Of a stretch of 64,000 nucleotides of DNA, positions 17,439 to 26,491 are shown piece after piece. The notes under the pieces were generated by a model, which was not told where the DNA came from, made no database searches, and saw only the letters and a program-made list of their open reading frames with translations. This DNA comes from Saprospiraceae bacterium (GTDB taxonomy: Bacteria > Bacteroidota > Bacteroidia > Chitinophagales > Saprospiraceae). The stretch's first letter is position 1. Each line of letters opens with the position of its first letter. The position numbers and the translations under genes were made by a program. Location of the stretch: positions 1 through 64,000 of the forward strand of contig JADJJL010000001.1 in NCBI GenBank assembly GCA_016710265.1. Reading direction: 5' to 3'.

Positions 17439-18710
17439 ATGATAAAAAAGAAAACATTTTCATCTAAACTTTCTAGTAGTTGGAAAAAACTTGGACCAGG
17501 TCTCGTAACAGGTGCAAGTGACGATGACCCATCCGGAATTGCAACATATTCTCAAGCAGGTGCTGCATTTGGACTTGCAACATTGTGGACAGCCATTATT
17601 GCTTTTCCTCTTATGGCTGCTATTCAACAGATGTGTGCGAGAATTGGGTTGATAACCTCACAAGGTTTGACGGGGACACTTAAAAAACACTATCCAAGAC
17701 CAATTCTATATCTAATGCTATTGTTTAGCTTTCCTGCCATCGTAATGAATATTGGTGCTGACATCGCAGGTATGGGTGCTGTGGGAAATCTGCTATTTCC
17801 AGCCATTGATGCTAATTATTTCAGCGTTCTTTTCACGATTATTCTTCTTGGTTTAATAATCTACCTGCCTTATCAAAAAATTGCATCCGTTCTAAAATAT
17901 TTGTGCATTGTAATGTTGGTTTATTTTATTGTTCCGTTTTTATACAAACAAGATTTTAACGAAATTCTGAAAGCAACATTTATTCCAACTATAAAATTTG
18001 ACAAAGATTTTATCGCCATAATAGTAGGCATACTTGGCACAACCATTTCACCTTATCTTTTCTTTTGGCAAGCATCGGTAGAAGTTGAAGAGATGAAAAA
18101 CAAAAGGAAACATTTGATTATAAATAAAAAGATCATTCATGTGGTGAACCAAGATGTAGATTTTGGAATGACAGTTTCAGGATTTGTTATGTATTTTATA
18201 ATTCTTACAACTGGAACTGTTTTATTTAATGGCGGTATCCATCAAATTGACACAGTAGAACAAGCGGCATTGGCACTAAAACCATTGGCTGGAAATCTTG
18301 CTTATCTACTTTTTGCTATAGGAGTAATTGGAACAGGACTTATTGCTATTCCTGTATTGAGCGGTTCAATTTCTTATATCATAACTGAAACCTTTGGTTG
18401 GGAACAAGGCCTTGACAAGAAATTTCATGAAGCTAAAGCATTTTACATCATTATTGCTATTTCGTTGATACTCGGATTATCATTAAACTACATAGGAATT
18501 ACTCCAATTCAGTCATTGATTTATACAGCCATTCTATATGGACTAACTGCTCCTGTCCTAATTGCCATCATCTTACATATATCCAACAACAAAAAAATAA
18601 TGGGAGAAAATGTGAATGGAAGACTAACAAATATTCTAGGCTTTGCAGCATTAATTATTATGACAGTTGCAGCTGTTGCTTTAATTTACCTACAATTTTC
18701 AGAAAATTAG
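17439..18710 (+). CDS. NRAMP-family divalent metal transporter (variant metal site)
   Basis: 423 residues, about 11 hydrophobic helices, inner membrane. The first helix carries GASDDDPSGIATYS at about residues 25-38, where classical NRAMPs have DPGN. The sixth helix carries GTTISPYLFFWQ at about residues 203-214, where classical NRAMPs have the MPH motif; the metal-binding Met is thus absent. This places it in the NRAMP-related group, some members of which move Mg2+ or other metals instead of Mn2+/Fe2+. The gene is intact and marks the point after which frame breaks become rare. The substrate is inferred only from the motif change. Confidence 0.85.
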   Translation: MIKKKTFSSKLSSSWKKLGPGLVTGASDDDPSGIATYSQAGAAFGLATLWTAIIAFPLMAAIQQMCARIGLITSQGLTGTLKKHYPRPILYLMLLFSFPAIVMNIGADIAGMGAVGNLLFPAIDANYFSVLFTIILLGLIIYLPYQKIASVLKYLCIVMLVYFIVPFLYKQDFNEILKATFIPTIKFDKDFIAIIVGILGTTISPYLFFWQASVEVEEMKNKRKHLIINKKIIHVVNQDVDFGMTVSGFVMYFIILTTGTVLFNGGIHQIDTVEQAALALKPLAGNLAYLLFAIGVIGTGLIAIPVLSGSISYIITETFGWEQGLDKKFHEAKAFYIIIAISLILGLSLNYIGITPIQSLIYTAILYGLTAPVLIAIILHISNNKKIMGENVNGRLTNILGFAALIIMTVAAVALIYLQFSEN

Positions 18711-18785
18711 ACAATTTTGTTGATGTAACAAGCCAATGAAAGAACTTGAAAGGAAACTGAATGGCGTAAAAAATTTGGCTGCCAC

Positions 18786-18858
18786 TAACATTATGCCAAG
18801 CTGGTAAGTGAGGCAAGTTAAATAGAAGAAAGCCGCTGCTAAATTGAGCTGACAAGGG
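18786..18858. repeat. Solo remnant of the IS91-like left-end repeat
   Basis: TAACATTATGCC (18786-18797), 25 unrelated bases, then TAGAAGAAAGCCGCTGCTAA (18823 on) and TGACAAGGG. These are the same blocks found at the left ends of both IS91-like copies (4644 on, 9709 on). No transposase sequence follows. The repeat therefore either marks an old deleted insertion or exists independently of the IS. Confidence 0.55.
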
Positions 18859-18883
18859 TATAGTCATCTAGAGAAATCCACCA

Positions 18884-18913
18884 AACAAAAAGCCCATGCT
18901 TTGGACATGGGCT
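18884..18913 (-). terminator. Intrinsic terminator for the DUF4397 lipoprotein gene
   Basis: Perfect 8-bp stem AGCCCATG (18891-18898) / CATGGGCT (18906-18913) with a 7-nt loop. On the minus strand it is followed by TTTTTG. It lies 27 bp beyond the stop of the minus-strand gene. Confidence 0.75.
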
Positions 18914-18939
18914 AATTGTAAAAGGCGTATTTTACGGTA

Positions 18940-19617
18940 TTACTTATTGACAATGATTTCAGCACCTAGCGCTTGTGCACCAGCCCCTGCGAGAAATCCT
19001 TTAGCAAATACGGTATAGATCTTACCTGCCTCAAGTGTAATCGCTGGCAACACCAAGGCAACCGTTGATGTACCTGCTACGCGAACATCAAGATTGTAGG
19101 TTCCAGCATCGAGTGGTGTGAATGCAGTTCCATTGGGAAAGGATACATTTCCAAAACCACGGCTCCGGAACTTGCTACAGCAATATCAACAGCTGGAGCA
19201 GTTGGAGACAAATGTAGAAAACGAACATGTGCCTTACCTGAAGCCGGAGTTGAAAGATCATCCGTAAATACAACAGCCGAAATGTTGGACACGGCATTTA
19301 TGGCAAACACGGAATAATTAGCATCCTTAGTCAATGAAATATCAGCATTGATGACGGATGTAGGAGTACCTGCTACATTTATTTTGAAATTTCGCATACC
19401 TTCTTCCACATCAAGGTAACCTGTGTTGTTTGGGTAAGTCAGGGCAGCTGAATTTTGCTTCACGTTATCGATTAGTAGATCGACTCCAGGAGCATCAGGA
19501 GACGCGTGTTACCATTACATTGGCATAAGACTTGTCATCATCCTCATTGCATGATGAAAAGATGATCATTGCTGACATTAGCAAAACTGACGATAGAAGA
19601 GAAAATTTGTTTTTCAT
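18940..19617 (-). CDS. DUF4397-domain lipoprotein (two frameshifts)
   Basis: Starts at 19617. Signal with lipobox MIIFSSCNEDDD, so it is predicted to be lipid-anchored. Two DUF4397 modules follow. The first has NVMVTRVSPDAPGVDLLID and the second KAHVRFLHLSPTAPAVDIAV; both share the RxxHxSPdAPxVDv pattern, with NFKINVAGT and NLDVRVAGT later in each. Frame breaks near 19495 and 19155 are single-base; correcting them gives about 225 residues. Cell-surface carbohydrate or structural role unknown. Confidence 0.75.
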
Positions 19618-20054
19618 AATTTTTAATTTTTGTGAATAATCACAATCAAACGCTCGTTGGAAATATTTGTTTAACTTTTTGATCATTTTGTTAAACATAA
19701 ATAATAAAAGAAGCTATCAGTCCAACCCAAACTAGGTTTTTTTTTACCGTTTAAGATCCACAGAATGGTCGTAATAAACTGATTATATACACATTATAAA
19801 ATTATTGTTGGCTAAAACTGTTTTTACGATCGGCATCTAAAATCGGATAGAAAAACTGACTTTGCTCATTCAGATAACAAATTAAGCCCTTATCCAAAAA
19901 AAAGCGACCATTGCTGGGTCAGTCTACAAATCCAACGCACAGAACTTGTTAGAATGACATTCCTCACTTTCAATCAAAAACCAGACACCCACAAAATGAT
20001 CAGAAACTTATTTCAGTAGAGCATTATTTAATAGTTTTATAACAAAACATTCAA
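19618..20054. other. Gene-free stretch between divergent genes
   Basis: About 435 bp, AT-rich, holding the upstream regions of the minus-strand DUF4397 gene and the plus-strand alkylation-repair gene. No ORF, strong hairpin or consensus -7 box was picked out by eye. Confidence 0.4.
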
Positions 20055-20696
20055 ATGAAAGTCTCTTCATAAGATGAAAATATCCTTGCTCAAATCAATA
20101 CTAAAACCAAGCTAAGGGACTTACGGAATATTGCCAAGGATATTAAAAAGTATCATGAGCTAGTTATGGAACTATGGTCAAGTGGGCAGTTATTGCCTAG
20201 GCAATTGGCCATCTTGATTATGGACAATAAATTTCTTTCCCAAGATTTTATTAATAAGCTAGATAAGAATATGCAGACTCATCCGTTGGATGAGCAAAAT
20301 CAGCTGATGGACTGGCTGATGGCCAATCAGCTCACCAAGGACAAAAAGACCATCGCACTGATCCAATCTTGGGAAAACAGTCCGTCCAAACTTCAAAGAC
20401 GGACCTTTTGGTACTACCAAGGAAGATTAAGATGGATGGGACAGATACCCCCGGAAAATACACTAGAATTGCCTCCAGGGATTGAGAAGAACATTGCCAC
20501 GGAAGAACCGGAAGTTCAATGGGCCATGAATTTTACTGCAGGCTGGATTGGAGTTTTTGAAAAAAAATATCGGAATCGCTGTGTCACAGTTGGCGAGAAA
20601 ACAGGACTTTATAAGGGCGACATGGTATCCAAAGGCTGTACTCCCAACTATTTGCCGGAGTTCATTGCGATGGAAAGCAACAAACGGAATATCTGA
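20055..20696 (+). CDS. DNA alkylation repair protein (AlkD-like HEAT repeat), N-terminal frame problem
   Basis: AlkD-like DNA glycosylases remove alkylated bases using stacked HEAT-like repeats. Here TKLRDLRNIAKDIKKYHELVMELWSSG and LLPRQLAILIMDNKFLS open the fold, and CVTVGEKTGLYKGDMVSKGCTPNYLPEFI is the conserved C-terminal signature. The uninterrupted frame runs from 20166; ATG 20055 is followed by an in-frame TAA after five codons, so one indel near 20070 is suspected. About 214 residues, normal size for the short family. Confidence 0.7.
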
Positions 20697-20787
20697 TAAA
20701 GCTTATTGATCCGAACTCCGCCAACTCTTTACCAGCAATTGTTCTGCTTCAGCATTGCAGACTTCGTGAATTGATATTTATAAAATT

Positions 20788-20821
20788 TAGTTTCCATATT
20801 TAGAAACTATTTATATTTTTG
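20788..20821 (+). promoter_or_regulatory. higBA promoter with an operator dyad
   Basis: TAGTTTC (20788-20794), 8 nt, GAAACTA (20803-20809) is a perfect inverted repeat. The -7 box TATTTTTG follows at 20814-20821, 28 nt before the toxin start. This fits autorepression by the HTH antitoxin encoded two genes down. Confidence 0.6.
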
Positions 20822-20849
20822 TGACGTTTAACAATTAAGTAAATTACAA

Positions 20850-21191
20850 GTGAGATATTTTGAGACCTCGTTTTTGGAAGAAGCTAAAGAGTTTATAGCA
20901 GAACTTGAACCAAAAACCATCAAAAAAATCTTTTACAATATTGACCTTGCTGAACAGACCAATGACTCTAAATTGTTCAAAAAATTAGAAAATGATATTT
21001 GGGAATTTAGAACAAAATTTGCAGGCCTTCAAATCAGACTACTAGCGTTTTGGGACAAGTCAGATTATAAAAAAACTCTGGTTATTGCAACCCATGGTTT
21101 TATAAAAAAGGTTGACAAAGTGCCTGCAAACGAAATTCTCAGAGCAGCAAAACTGAGAGATAAATATTTTAAAAACAGACCAAAAAAATAA
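20850..21191 (+). CDS. higB: HigB/RelE-type toxin (type II toxin-antitoxin)
   Basis: 113 residues starting at GTG 20850. RelE/ParE fold: FLEEAKEFIAELEPKTIKKIFYNI, then FKKLENDIWEFRTKFAGLQIRLLAFW and KTLVIATHGFIKKVDKVP, typical of the phage-derived Gp49/HigB-like group of ribosome-dependent mRNA interferases. The toxin precedes the antitoxin by 5 bp, the higBA order. Basic C-terminus (KLRDKYFKNRPKK). Confidence 0.85.
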   Translation: MRYFETSFLEEAKEFIAELEPKTIKKIFYNIDLAEQTNDSKLFKKLENDIWEFRTKFAGLQIRLLAFWDKSDYKKTLVIATHGFIKKVDKVPANEILRAAKLRDKYFKNRPKK

Positions 21192-21196
21192 AGTAT

Positions 21197-21523
21197 ATGG
21201 CAAAAAAAGGAATTAAAACCTATTCACTTACAGAAATGAAAGACAAGTATATTGGGATAGTTGGTACAACTGTACGGGATGATTATGAATATGAACTTCG
21301 TATGGATGTTTTAGGGAAAATGATTAAATCTGCAAGGCAAGAACGCCAATTAACCCAAGAGGAACTTGGCAAACTTGTTGGTGTACAGAAAGCCCAAATT
21401 TCAAAGCTTGAAAGCAGTGCTAACAGTGCAACTATTGACACTATATTGAAAGTATTCAAGGCATTAAAGGCTGAGATTAATTTTAATGTAAAGCTTGAAG
21501 ACAATTTTGTTAAACTCGTTTAA
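21197..21523 (+). CDS. higA: HigA-type HTH antitoxin
   Basis: 108 residues. A flexible N-terminal third (toxin-wrapping region) is followed by a Cro/C1-type HTH: LGKMIKSARQERQLTQEELG and VGVQKAQISKLESSANSATI at about residues 37-78. It neutralises the preceding toxin and probably represses the operon through the dyad at 20788-20809. The cognate relation rests on adjacency. Confidence 0.85.
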   Translation: MAKKGIKTYSLTEMKDKYIGIVGTTVRDDYEYELRMDVLGKMIKSARQERQLTQEELGKLVGVQKAQISKLESSANSATIDTILKVFKALKAEINFNVKLEDNFVKLV

Positions 21524-21715
21524 TTGAAATGAAAGTAAAACCAATACCACCGATATACAATAGTGAGACTTTCCTATAATTATAAGAGTGATGTGTCAGA
21601 ACCCAACTTTGTTCATTTCATGAATATTAGTGATAATTTCGACTTTATTTACAGTTTCAAATAAAAAAATAAAGGGATTTCAAAGTTTGACTTTAAAAGG
21701 TTAAAAAATTACAAA

Positions 21716-22480
21716 ATGAATAAGGCAATTAAATTTATTAATGATTTACAAATCGAATTATCTGAAACAGAACTAGAAGGAAAGATATTGAGTGCTCTTC
21801 TTGATTGTTGGGACAAACTTAAAAAATCAAATAAAAATGAAGAATTGTATTCAATTGGGGTCTATTCTGGAAATATGGATTTTAGTTGTGTAACATTTTC
21901 AGCCAATACAAATATAGGTCTAATAGAAAAGATTCAACAGTACAAGGAAGATGAATACTATTTAAATAAAAGTGATGAAGAAATAAGGTTATCCATAAAA
22001 TGGAACTCAGCTGATTGGAAATATCATGATATTATATTCTCTGATGCTTTTGAAAAGGCGAATGATATATTAGGCGGTATAACTGAACGGATGTATAATA
22101 TTGAAGAATATAAACCAATACTAAATAATTTAACTGAAGAAAATATTGGTCAAATTTGTGTAAAGAAAGGGCCTTTATTTGAAGGTACTTCTGATAATTT
22201 AAGTTATGACTTATATAAAGATATATATGACCCAGGTTATGAATTAATCTATACAACCATCAAAAATTCTCTAATTGAATTTAAAAAACAAATTAGTTTT
22301 ACAAGTGATGTGGTAGTTGGGATGTTTTGTGGAGATGCTTCGTATGATTTTATGATAAAAAATTGTATTCCAATCAATGGAAAAACGTCTATTAAATCAA
22401 TAATTAATGATTTAAGGCATTTAGGGGAATTGCATGATTTAAATTATTTAGAAGAGGATTATCATGAATTTGAAAATTAA
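21716..22480 (+). CDS. DUF4303-like protein
   Basis: 254 residues, acidic, no signal or membrane segment. ELYSIGVYSGNMDFSCVTFSANT is the recognisable DUF4303 opening, and a later VVVGMFCGDASYDFM is near its C-terminus. Codon use is very AT-rich relative to the flanking genes, which suggests recent acquisition. Relatives often sit near polymorphic toxins as immunity-like proteins, but no toxin is adjacent here except the higBA pair, so no role is assigned. Confidence 0.55.
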   Translation: MNKAIKFINDLQIELSETELEGKILSALLDCWDKLKKSNKNEELYSIGVYSGNMDFSCVTFSANTNIGLIEKIQQYKEDEYYLNKSDEEIRLSIKWNSADWKYHDIIFSDAFEKANDILGGITERMYNIEEYKPILNNLTEENIGQICVKKGPLFEGTSDNLSYDLYKDIYDPGYELIYTTIKNSLIEFKKQISFTSDVVVGMFCGDASYDFMIKNCIPINGKTSIKSIINDLRHLGELHDLNYLEEDYHEFEN

Positions 22481-22678
22481 ACGCTTAAAAACATGCATAA
22501 TAGCTATAATCATGTGCTATCGAACGCAAGCCTCACCAAGGTTCTGAACTATAAGAAAACCAAATTAAACAGCAACTGATACAATGATAGCTAAATACTA
22601 AAGTAAGCACCATTTAGCTATCTAAAATGACTTAATTTCAAACCAATATTTTCACAGTTATTTATATCCATTTTACCT

Positions 22679-23131
22679 ATGATAAGAAACAATATATTAA
22701 GCATGCACAATGTTAGCATTGTGGTAGAGTCACTTGACAATGCAATTTCATTTTTCACAGAACTTGGACTTAAACTTGAAGGACGAGAATTGGTGGAGGG
22801 TGAATGGGCGGGACGGGTAACCGGGCTTGGAAATCAATCCGTAGAAATTGTTATGATGGTTACACCCGATGGACACAGCCGACTTGAACTTTCTCAATTT
22901 CTAACTCCAGCTACTATCTCGGACCATAGGACGGCTCCAATAAACTAATTGGGATATTTACGTATAATGTTCGCTGTAGATAATATTGACGAACTGGTAA
23001 GCCGACTAGCAAAACACGGTGCCGAACTCGTTGGGGAAGTAGTTAATTATAATAATACTTATCGTCTTTGTTATATTCGCGGTGTTGAAGGTCTTTTAAT
23101 TGGTCTTGCAGAAGACATTTCAAAAAAATGA
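22679..23131 (+). pseudogene. VOC (glyoxalase/bleomycin resistance) protein with an internal stop
   Basis: A vicinal-oxygen-chelate protein: MHNVSIVVESLDNAISFFTELG opens the first beta-alpha-beta-beta module, and LRIMFAVDNIDELVSRLAKHG the second. An in-frame TAA at 22946-22948 (API-N-stop-LGYLR) splits it into 89 and 60 codons without any frame change. A single substitution (for instance TCA to TAA) explains it, unlike the indel damage elsewhere. Confidence 0.75.
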
Positions 23132-23195
23132 GATTAAATCTTGCATTGCAATATTTATTATAGAAATTAAAACAATATTTTAAAATTTTAAACGA

Positions 23196-23633
23196 ATGGC
23201 AAAAACCAAAACCACTTACACCGGACAAGACGTGGTAGATTTTGTAAACTCATATGTGGTTAACGATCAGAAAAAAAAGGACAGTTTCCAACTCATAAAA
23301 CTCATGCAAGAATGGTCTGAATCAGAACCCAAAATGTGGGGACCGAGCATTATCGGTTTTGGCAACTATCATTATAAATATGCAAGCGGATATGAAGGAG
23401 ATGCACCTGTACTTGGATTTTCGCCAAGAAAGCCTGCACTAACGTTTTATATTTACTCAGACACCGAAAAAAGTAAATTATTGATCGCTGAACTTGGTAA
23501 ATTTAAGATGAGTAAAGCTTGTATTTACGTAAATAAGCTTTCCGACATAAATATAAATGTTCTAAAAGAATTATGCTTAGAATCCATAAAATACATTAGC
23601 GAACATCACGAATGTTCTTGTAGGGCAAAATAA
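23196..23633 (+). CDS. DUF1801 domain protein
   Basis: 145 residues, cytoplasmic. VVDFVNSYVVNDQKKKDSFQLIKLM, MWGPSIIGFGNYHYKYASG and FSPRKPALTFYIY are the DUF1801 signatures (small YdhG-like fold). The C-terminus HHECSCRAK has two Cys. Single-gene unit. Function unknown for the family. Confidence 0.8.
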   Translation: MAKTKTTYTGQDVVDFVNSYVVNDQKKKDSFQLIKLMQEWSESEPKMWGPSIIGFGNYHYKYASGYEGDAPVLGFSPRKPALTFYIYSDTEKSKLLIAELGKFKMSKACIYVNKLSDININVLKELCLESIKYISEHHECSCRAK

Positions 23634-23824
23634 GAAAACAATATGACGAAAAAGAATTCCTACCGGCATTTACAGTTTTAATTTAGAAAGATCGCTTGCA
23701 CCAAAGCAAATTAAATTTGATATTTATGCAAGTGTAAGTTTAGTCTGCCAAAATTATCAACTTCCCGTATCATTTAACCATTAGAGCCAATTATAAATAA
23801 CAAAATTCAGATAAAATAATAATT

Positions 23825-24928
23825 ATGGAACGAAAAAATGGAATTATTAGATTAGTTTTATTAATGTTTATAACTTATATATTATTGCCTTCGTGTCAAT
23901 TTGGACGTTTTGTTTTTTACAATTTTGCAGACATCAATGATTATAAAAAGTTTCACTCAAGGCCCTTAATTGCCAATAACTCACAATTCAATTTTCATAC
24001 AAACCATTCAGGTAAATTCCCAAAAGAAATAAACGACATTCCTTTTGACAAATATCTTGAAGACAACAATACGGTGGCATTTATTATTATTAAAAACGAC
24101 AGCGTCCAATATGAAAAATACTTCAAATCATATGACAAACAAAGCATCGTTCCATCTTTTTCTATGGCAAAATCTGTCACATCCATTTTAATTGGTTGTG
24201 CCATAGATGAAGGCATCATTAAATCTGTTGAAGAGCCCATCACAAATTATATTCCAGAATTGACAAAAAACGGATTCGATAAAGTAAGTATTAAGCATCT
24301 GCTTCAGATGACATCAGGAATAAAATTCAATGAAAGTTATGTAAATCCTTTTGGTGAGGCTGCCAGATTTTATTACGGACTCAATCTTAGAAAAGAAATC
24401 GGAAAGATGAAATTAAAATCCGAACCAGGCAAAATGTTTGAATATGTGAGTGGCAATACCCAGCTTTTAGGTTTAATTTTAGAACGTTCACTAAATGGAA
24501 AGTCAGTTACTTCATATTTGCAAGAAAAGTTATGGACGCCACTTGGAATGGAATATGATGCATCTTGGAGTATAGACAGAAAAAAGAATGGCCTGGAAAA
24601 AACATTTTGCTGCTTAAATGCACGAGCAAGGGATTTTGCTAAAATAGGCCGACTATATTTAAACAAAGGAAGCTGGAATGGGAAACAAATTGTGTCACAA
24701 AAATGGGTAGAAGAATCTACCAAATTGGACAGCTCAGATGGAAGTGCTACCTATTATCAATATCAATGGTGGCTACCAACACCCAATGAAGACTTTATGG
24801 CACAGGGTATTCTAGGTCAATATGTGTATGTGCATCCAACAAAAAATTTAATCATAGTGCGACTTGGCAAAAATGAAGGAAAAGCAGACTGGTGGACCAT
24901 TTTTACTTCATTGGCAAAAGCATACTGA
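23825..24928 (+). CDS. Serine hydrolase lipoprotein (beta-lactamase family, class C fold)
   Basis: 367 residues. Lipobox at LLPSC near residue 24, so it is predicted to be a lipoprotein. Catalytic SxxK in PSFSMAKSVTS (about residue 114), YVSGNT for the YxN box (about residue 205), and GQYVYVHP in the place of the KTG strand. The family includes periplasmic peptidases and esterases as well as beta-lactamases; resistance should not be assumed. Intact, unlike the related gene at 14945. Confidence 0.8.
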   Translation: MERKNGIIRLVLLMFITYILLPSCQFGRFVFYNFADINDYKKFHSRPLIANNSQFNFHTNHSGKFPKEINDIPFDKYLEDNNTVAFIIIKNDSVQYEKYFKSYDKQSIVPSFSMAKSVTSILIGCAIDEGIIKSVEEPITNYIPELTKNGFDKVSIKHLLQMTSGIKFNESYVNPFGEAARFYYGLNLRKEIGKMKLKSEPGKMFEYVSGNTQLLGLILERSLNGKSVTSYLQEKLWTPLGMEYDASWSIDRKKNGLEKTFCCLNARARDFAKIGRLYLNKGSWNGKQIVSQKWVEESTKLDSSDGSATYYQYQWWLPTPNEDFMAQGILGQYVYVHPTKNLIIVRLGKNEGKADWWTIFTSLAKAY

Positions 24929-25271
24929 CCATGAAGCCAACTGATAGTTATTGTCGTTTCAATTGATATATTATTGGGCTATTGTGCTCGTTTGTGCACA
25001 TTTCGATTGAGCTCGATAAATATAGACAATATAATATTTGCTTGAAACACAGCGCTAACAACATTCCAATTCTCAATCATAGCCTCCTACTTTCCCTTGA
25101 GCCAAAAAAATTAATTAGTATCTTTGGTAATAGATGTCTGTGACACTATTCCAATAGAATGGTTTAAAGCAAAAATAAAATGAACAAAAACCAGTTCTCA
25201 ATTATAATAGATGGCAAAAAGTATTGGCACTATAAAAATAAATACCTTAATTTTGTATAAAATCAGCTAAA
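24929..25271. other. Intergenic spacer with promoter for the second toxin-antitoxin pair
   Basis: About 340 bp without an ORF. It contains GCGCTAACAAC near 25050, similar to the other spacers. The end holds a promoter: TTG 25224-25226, 21 nt, TAATTTTG 25248-25255, 16 nt before the antitoxin ATG. Confidence 0.5.
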
Positions 25272-25514
25272 ATGAGTCCAATCAAAGTAAAAGATAGATT
25301 AATTGGTAAAATTGAATCAATTGAAGATGAAGGCTTTTTAAATGAATTGGAAGAAATAATTCTTAACCTAAGAAATGAGAATCAAAATGTCTTAATCTTA
25401 AGCGATGAAATTAAAGCTTCTATTGCAAAATCCGAAATAGACATTGAAAATGGAAGAATTATAACCAGTGATAAGGCTTTGCAACATTTTAAGGAATGCT
25501 TAAAAAGAAAATAA
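25272..25514 (+). CDS. Putative antitoxin of a ParE/RelE pair
   Basis: 80 residues, mostly charged helix: LIGKIESIEDEGFLNELEEIILNL, then LSDEIKASIAKSEIDIENGRIIT, which resembles the C-terminal toxin-binding part of short antitoxins in Bacteroidota. No recognisable DNA-binding motif. It overlaps the toxin gene by 19 bp, so they are translationally coupled. Confidence 0.65.
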   Translation: MSPIKVKDRLIGKIESIEDEGFLNELEEIILNLRNENQNVLILSDEIKASIAKSEIDIENGRIITSDKALQHFKECLKRK

Positions 25515-25798
25515 TCTGGACTCAGACCTCAATCTCAGAACTTGAGAGTATCCTTCAGTTTTATATTCAGCGCAATGATAGCATTGAATTTTCCTCTTGG
25601 TTGCTTGATGAATTAGAGAAAAGAATTGAAGTAATTTCAATTTACCCAAAAAGCGGCAGAACTACAGATTTATCATCATTCAGGATTCTTCCATTTAATA
25701 ATTTTGGCATCATTTATAAAGAAACAGTAGAAGCAATATATATTGAATCAATATGGGACTTTCGCCAAAACCCGGACAAACGCATAGACAAAAAATGA
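25496..25798 (+). CDS. ParE/RelE-type toxin
   Basis: 100 residues. IIWTQTSISELESILQFYIQRN, then RIEVISIYPKSGRTTDLSSF, then IIYKETVEAIYIESIWDFRQNPDK: the standard ParE/RelE fold with the terminal strand IxxxWDxRqnP. ATG 25496 lies inside the antitoxin gene. Whether it targets gyrase or mRNA cannot be told from the sequence. Confidence 0.8.
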   Translation: MLKKKIIWTQTSISELESILQFYIQRNDSIEFSSWLLDELEKRIEVISIYPKSGRTTDLSSFRILPFNNFGIIYKETVEAIYIESIWDFRQNPDKRIDKK

Positions 25799-26026
25799 AA
25801 TTGAGCCTCATAAAACATGGCCAAGTCTAAGCACTGTCTGGCAACTTAAATCATTCTTGTTCAATTTCAATTTTGGATACAATTACTAAGGCGATGTATC
25901 GGCTATTTCAACCATTAAACCTCGTTCTATAAGTGTTCTTCTCAGGAAATATAATCTTCTTCTTTCTGCGCCAAATCTTACCAGTAATTACAAAGGCAAT
26001 ACTTACAAATATTAAAAATACAATTC

Positions 26027-26389
26027 ATGCATTTTGAAAAATTAGTCCCCAATATCTTCTACACAAATATTAACGAAGGTTTAAAATTCTTTGTCGACTG
26101 CCTGAACTTTAATATTGGACATGATGAAATTAAATCCAGCCATCCATTTTGTGCGTTGGAAAAAGATGGCTTACGCATCAATCTTTTTGAAAATGAAGAA
26201 CTTGCCAAAGAACATTATCCTGAATTTAGGCTAGTGACTAAAAATATTGAAGAAGTTTATGAAAAAGTTTCTAAATCTCACCCCGAATTTCTTCACCCAA
26301 ATCTAAATAAAATTACCTTACGACCATGGGGTGCTAAAGAATTCGCATTAAAGGATGTACAAGTAGGCATTGTAATTCAAGAATGGTAA
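26027..26389 (+). CDS. VOC family protein (glyoxalase/bleomycin resistance-like)
   Basis: 120 residues: LVPNIFYTNINEGLKFFVDCLNF opens the first module, and VTKNIEEVYEKV with FALKDVQVGIVI the second. Single-gene unit, cytoplasmic. Start ATG 26027. Substrate unknown. Confidence 0.8.
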   Translation: MHFEKLVPNIFYTNINEGLKFFVDCLNFNIGHDEIKSSHPFCALEKDGLRINLFENEELAKEHYPEFRLVTKNIEEVYEKVSKSHPEFLHPNLNKITLRPWGAKEFALKDVQVGIVIQEW

Positions 26390-26491
26390 AATTAGATAAA
26401 AAGCAAGGGCTATTTCCGTCAAACTAGTATATTTGTAATACCAAGTAATACTAACACGACCGTTTCTAAACCAAATAAATAAGTAACATAC

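Noticed and set aside
23634..23824. Possible short gene between the DUF1801 and serine hydrolase genes
   Set aside because: Only fragments without a start or conserved pattern; treated as an ordinary intergenic region.
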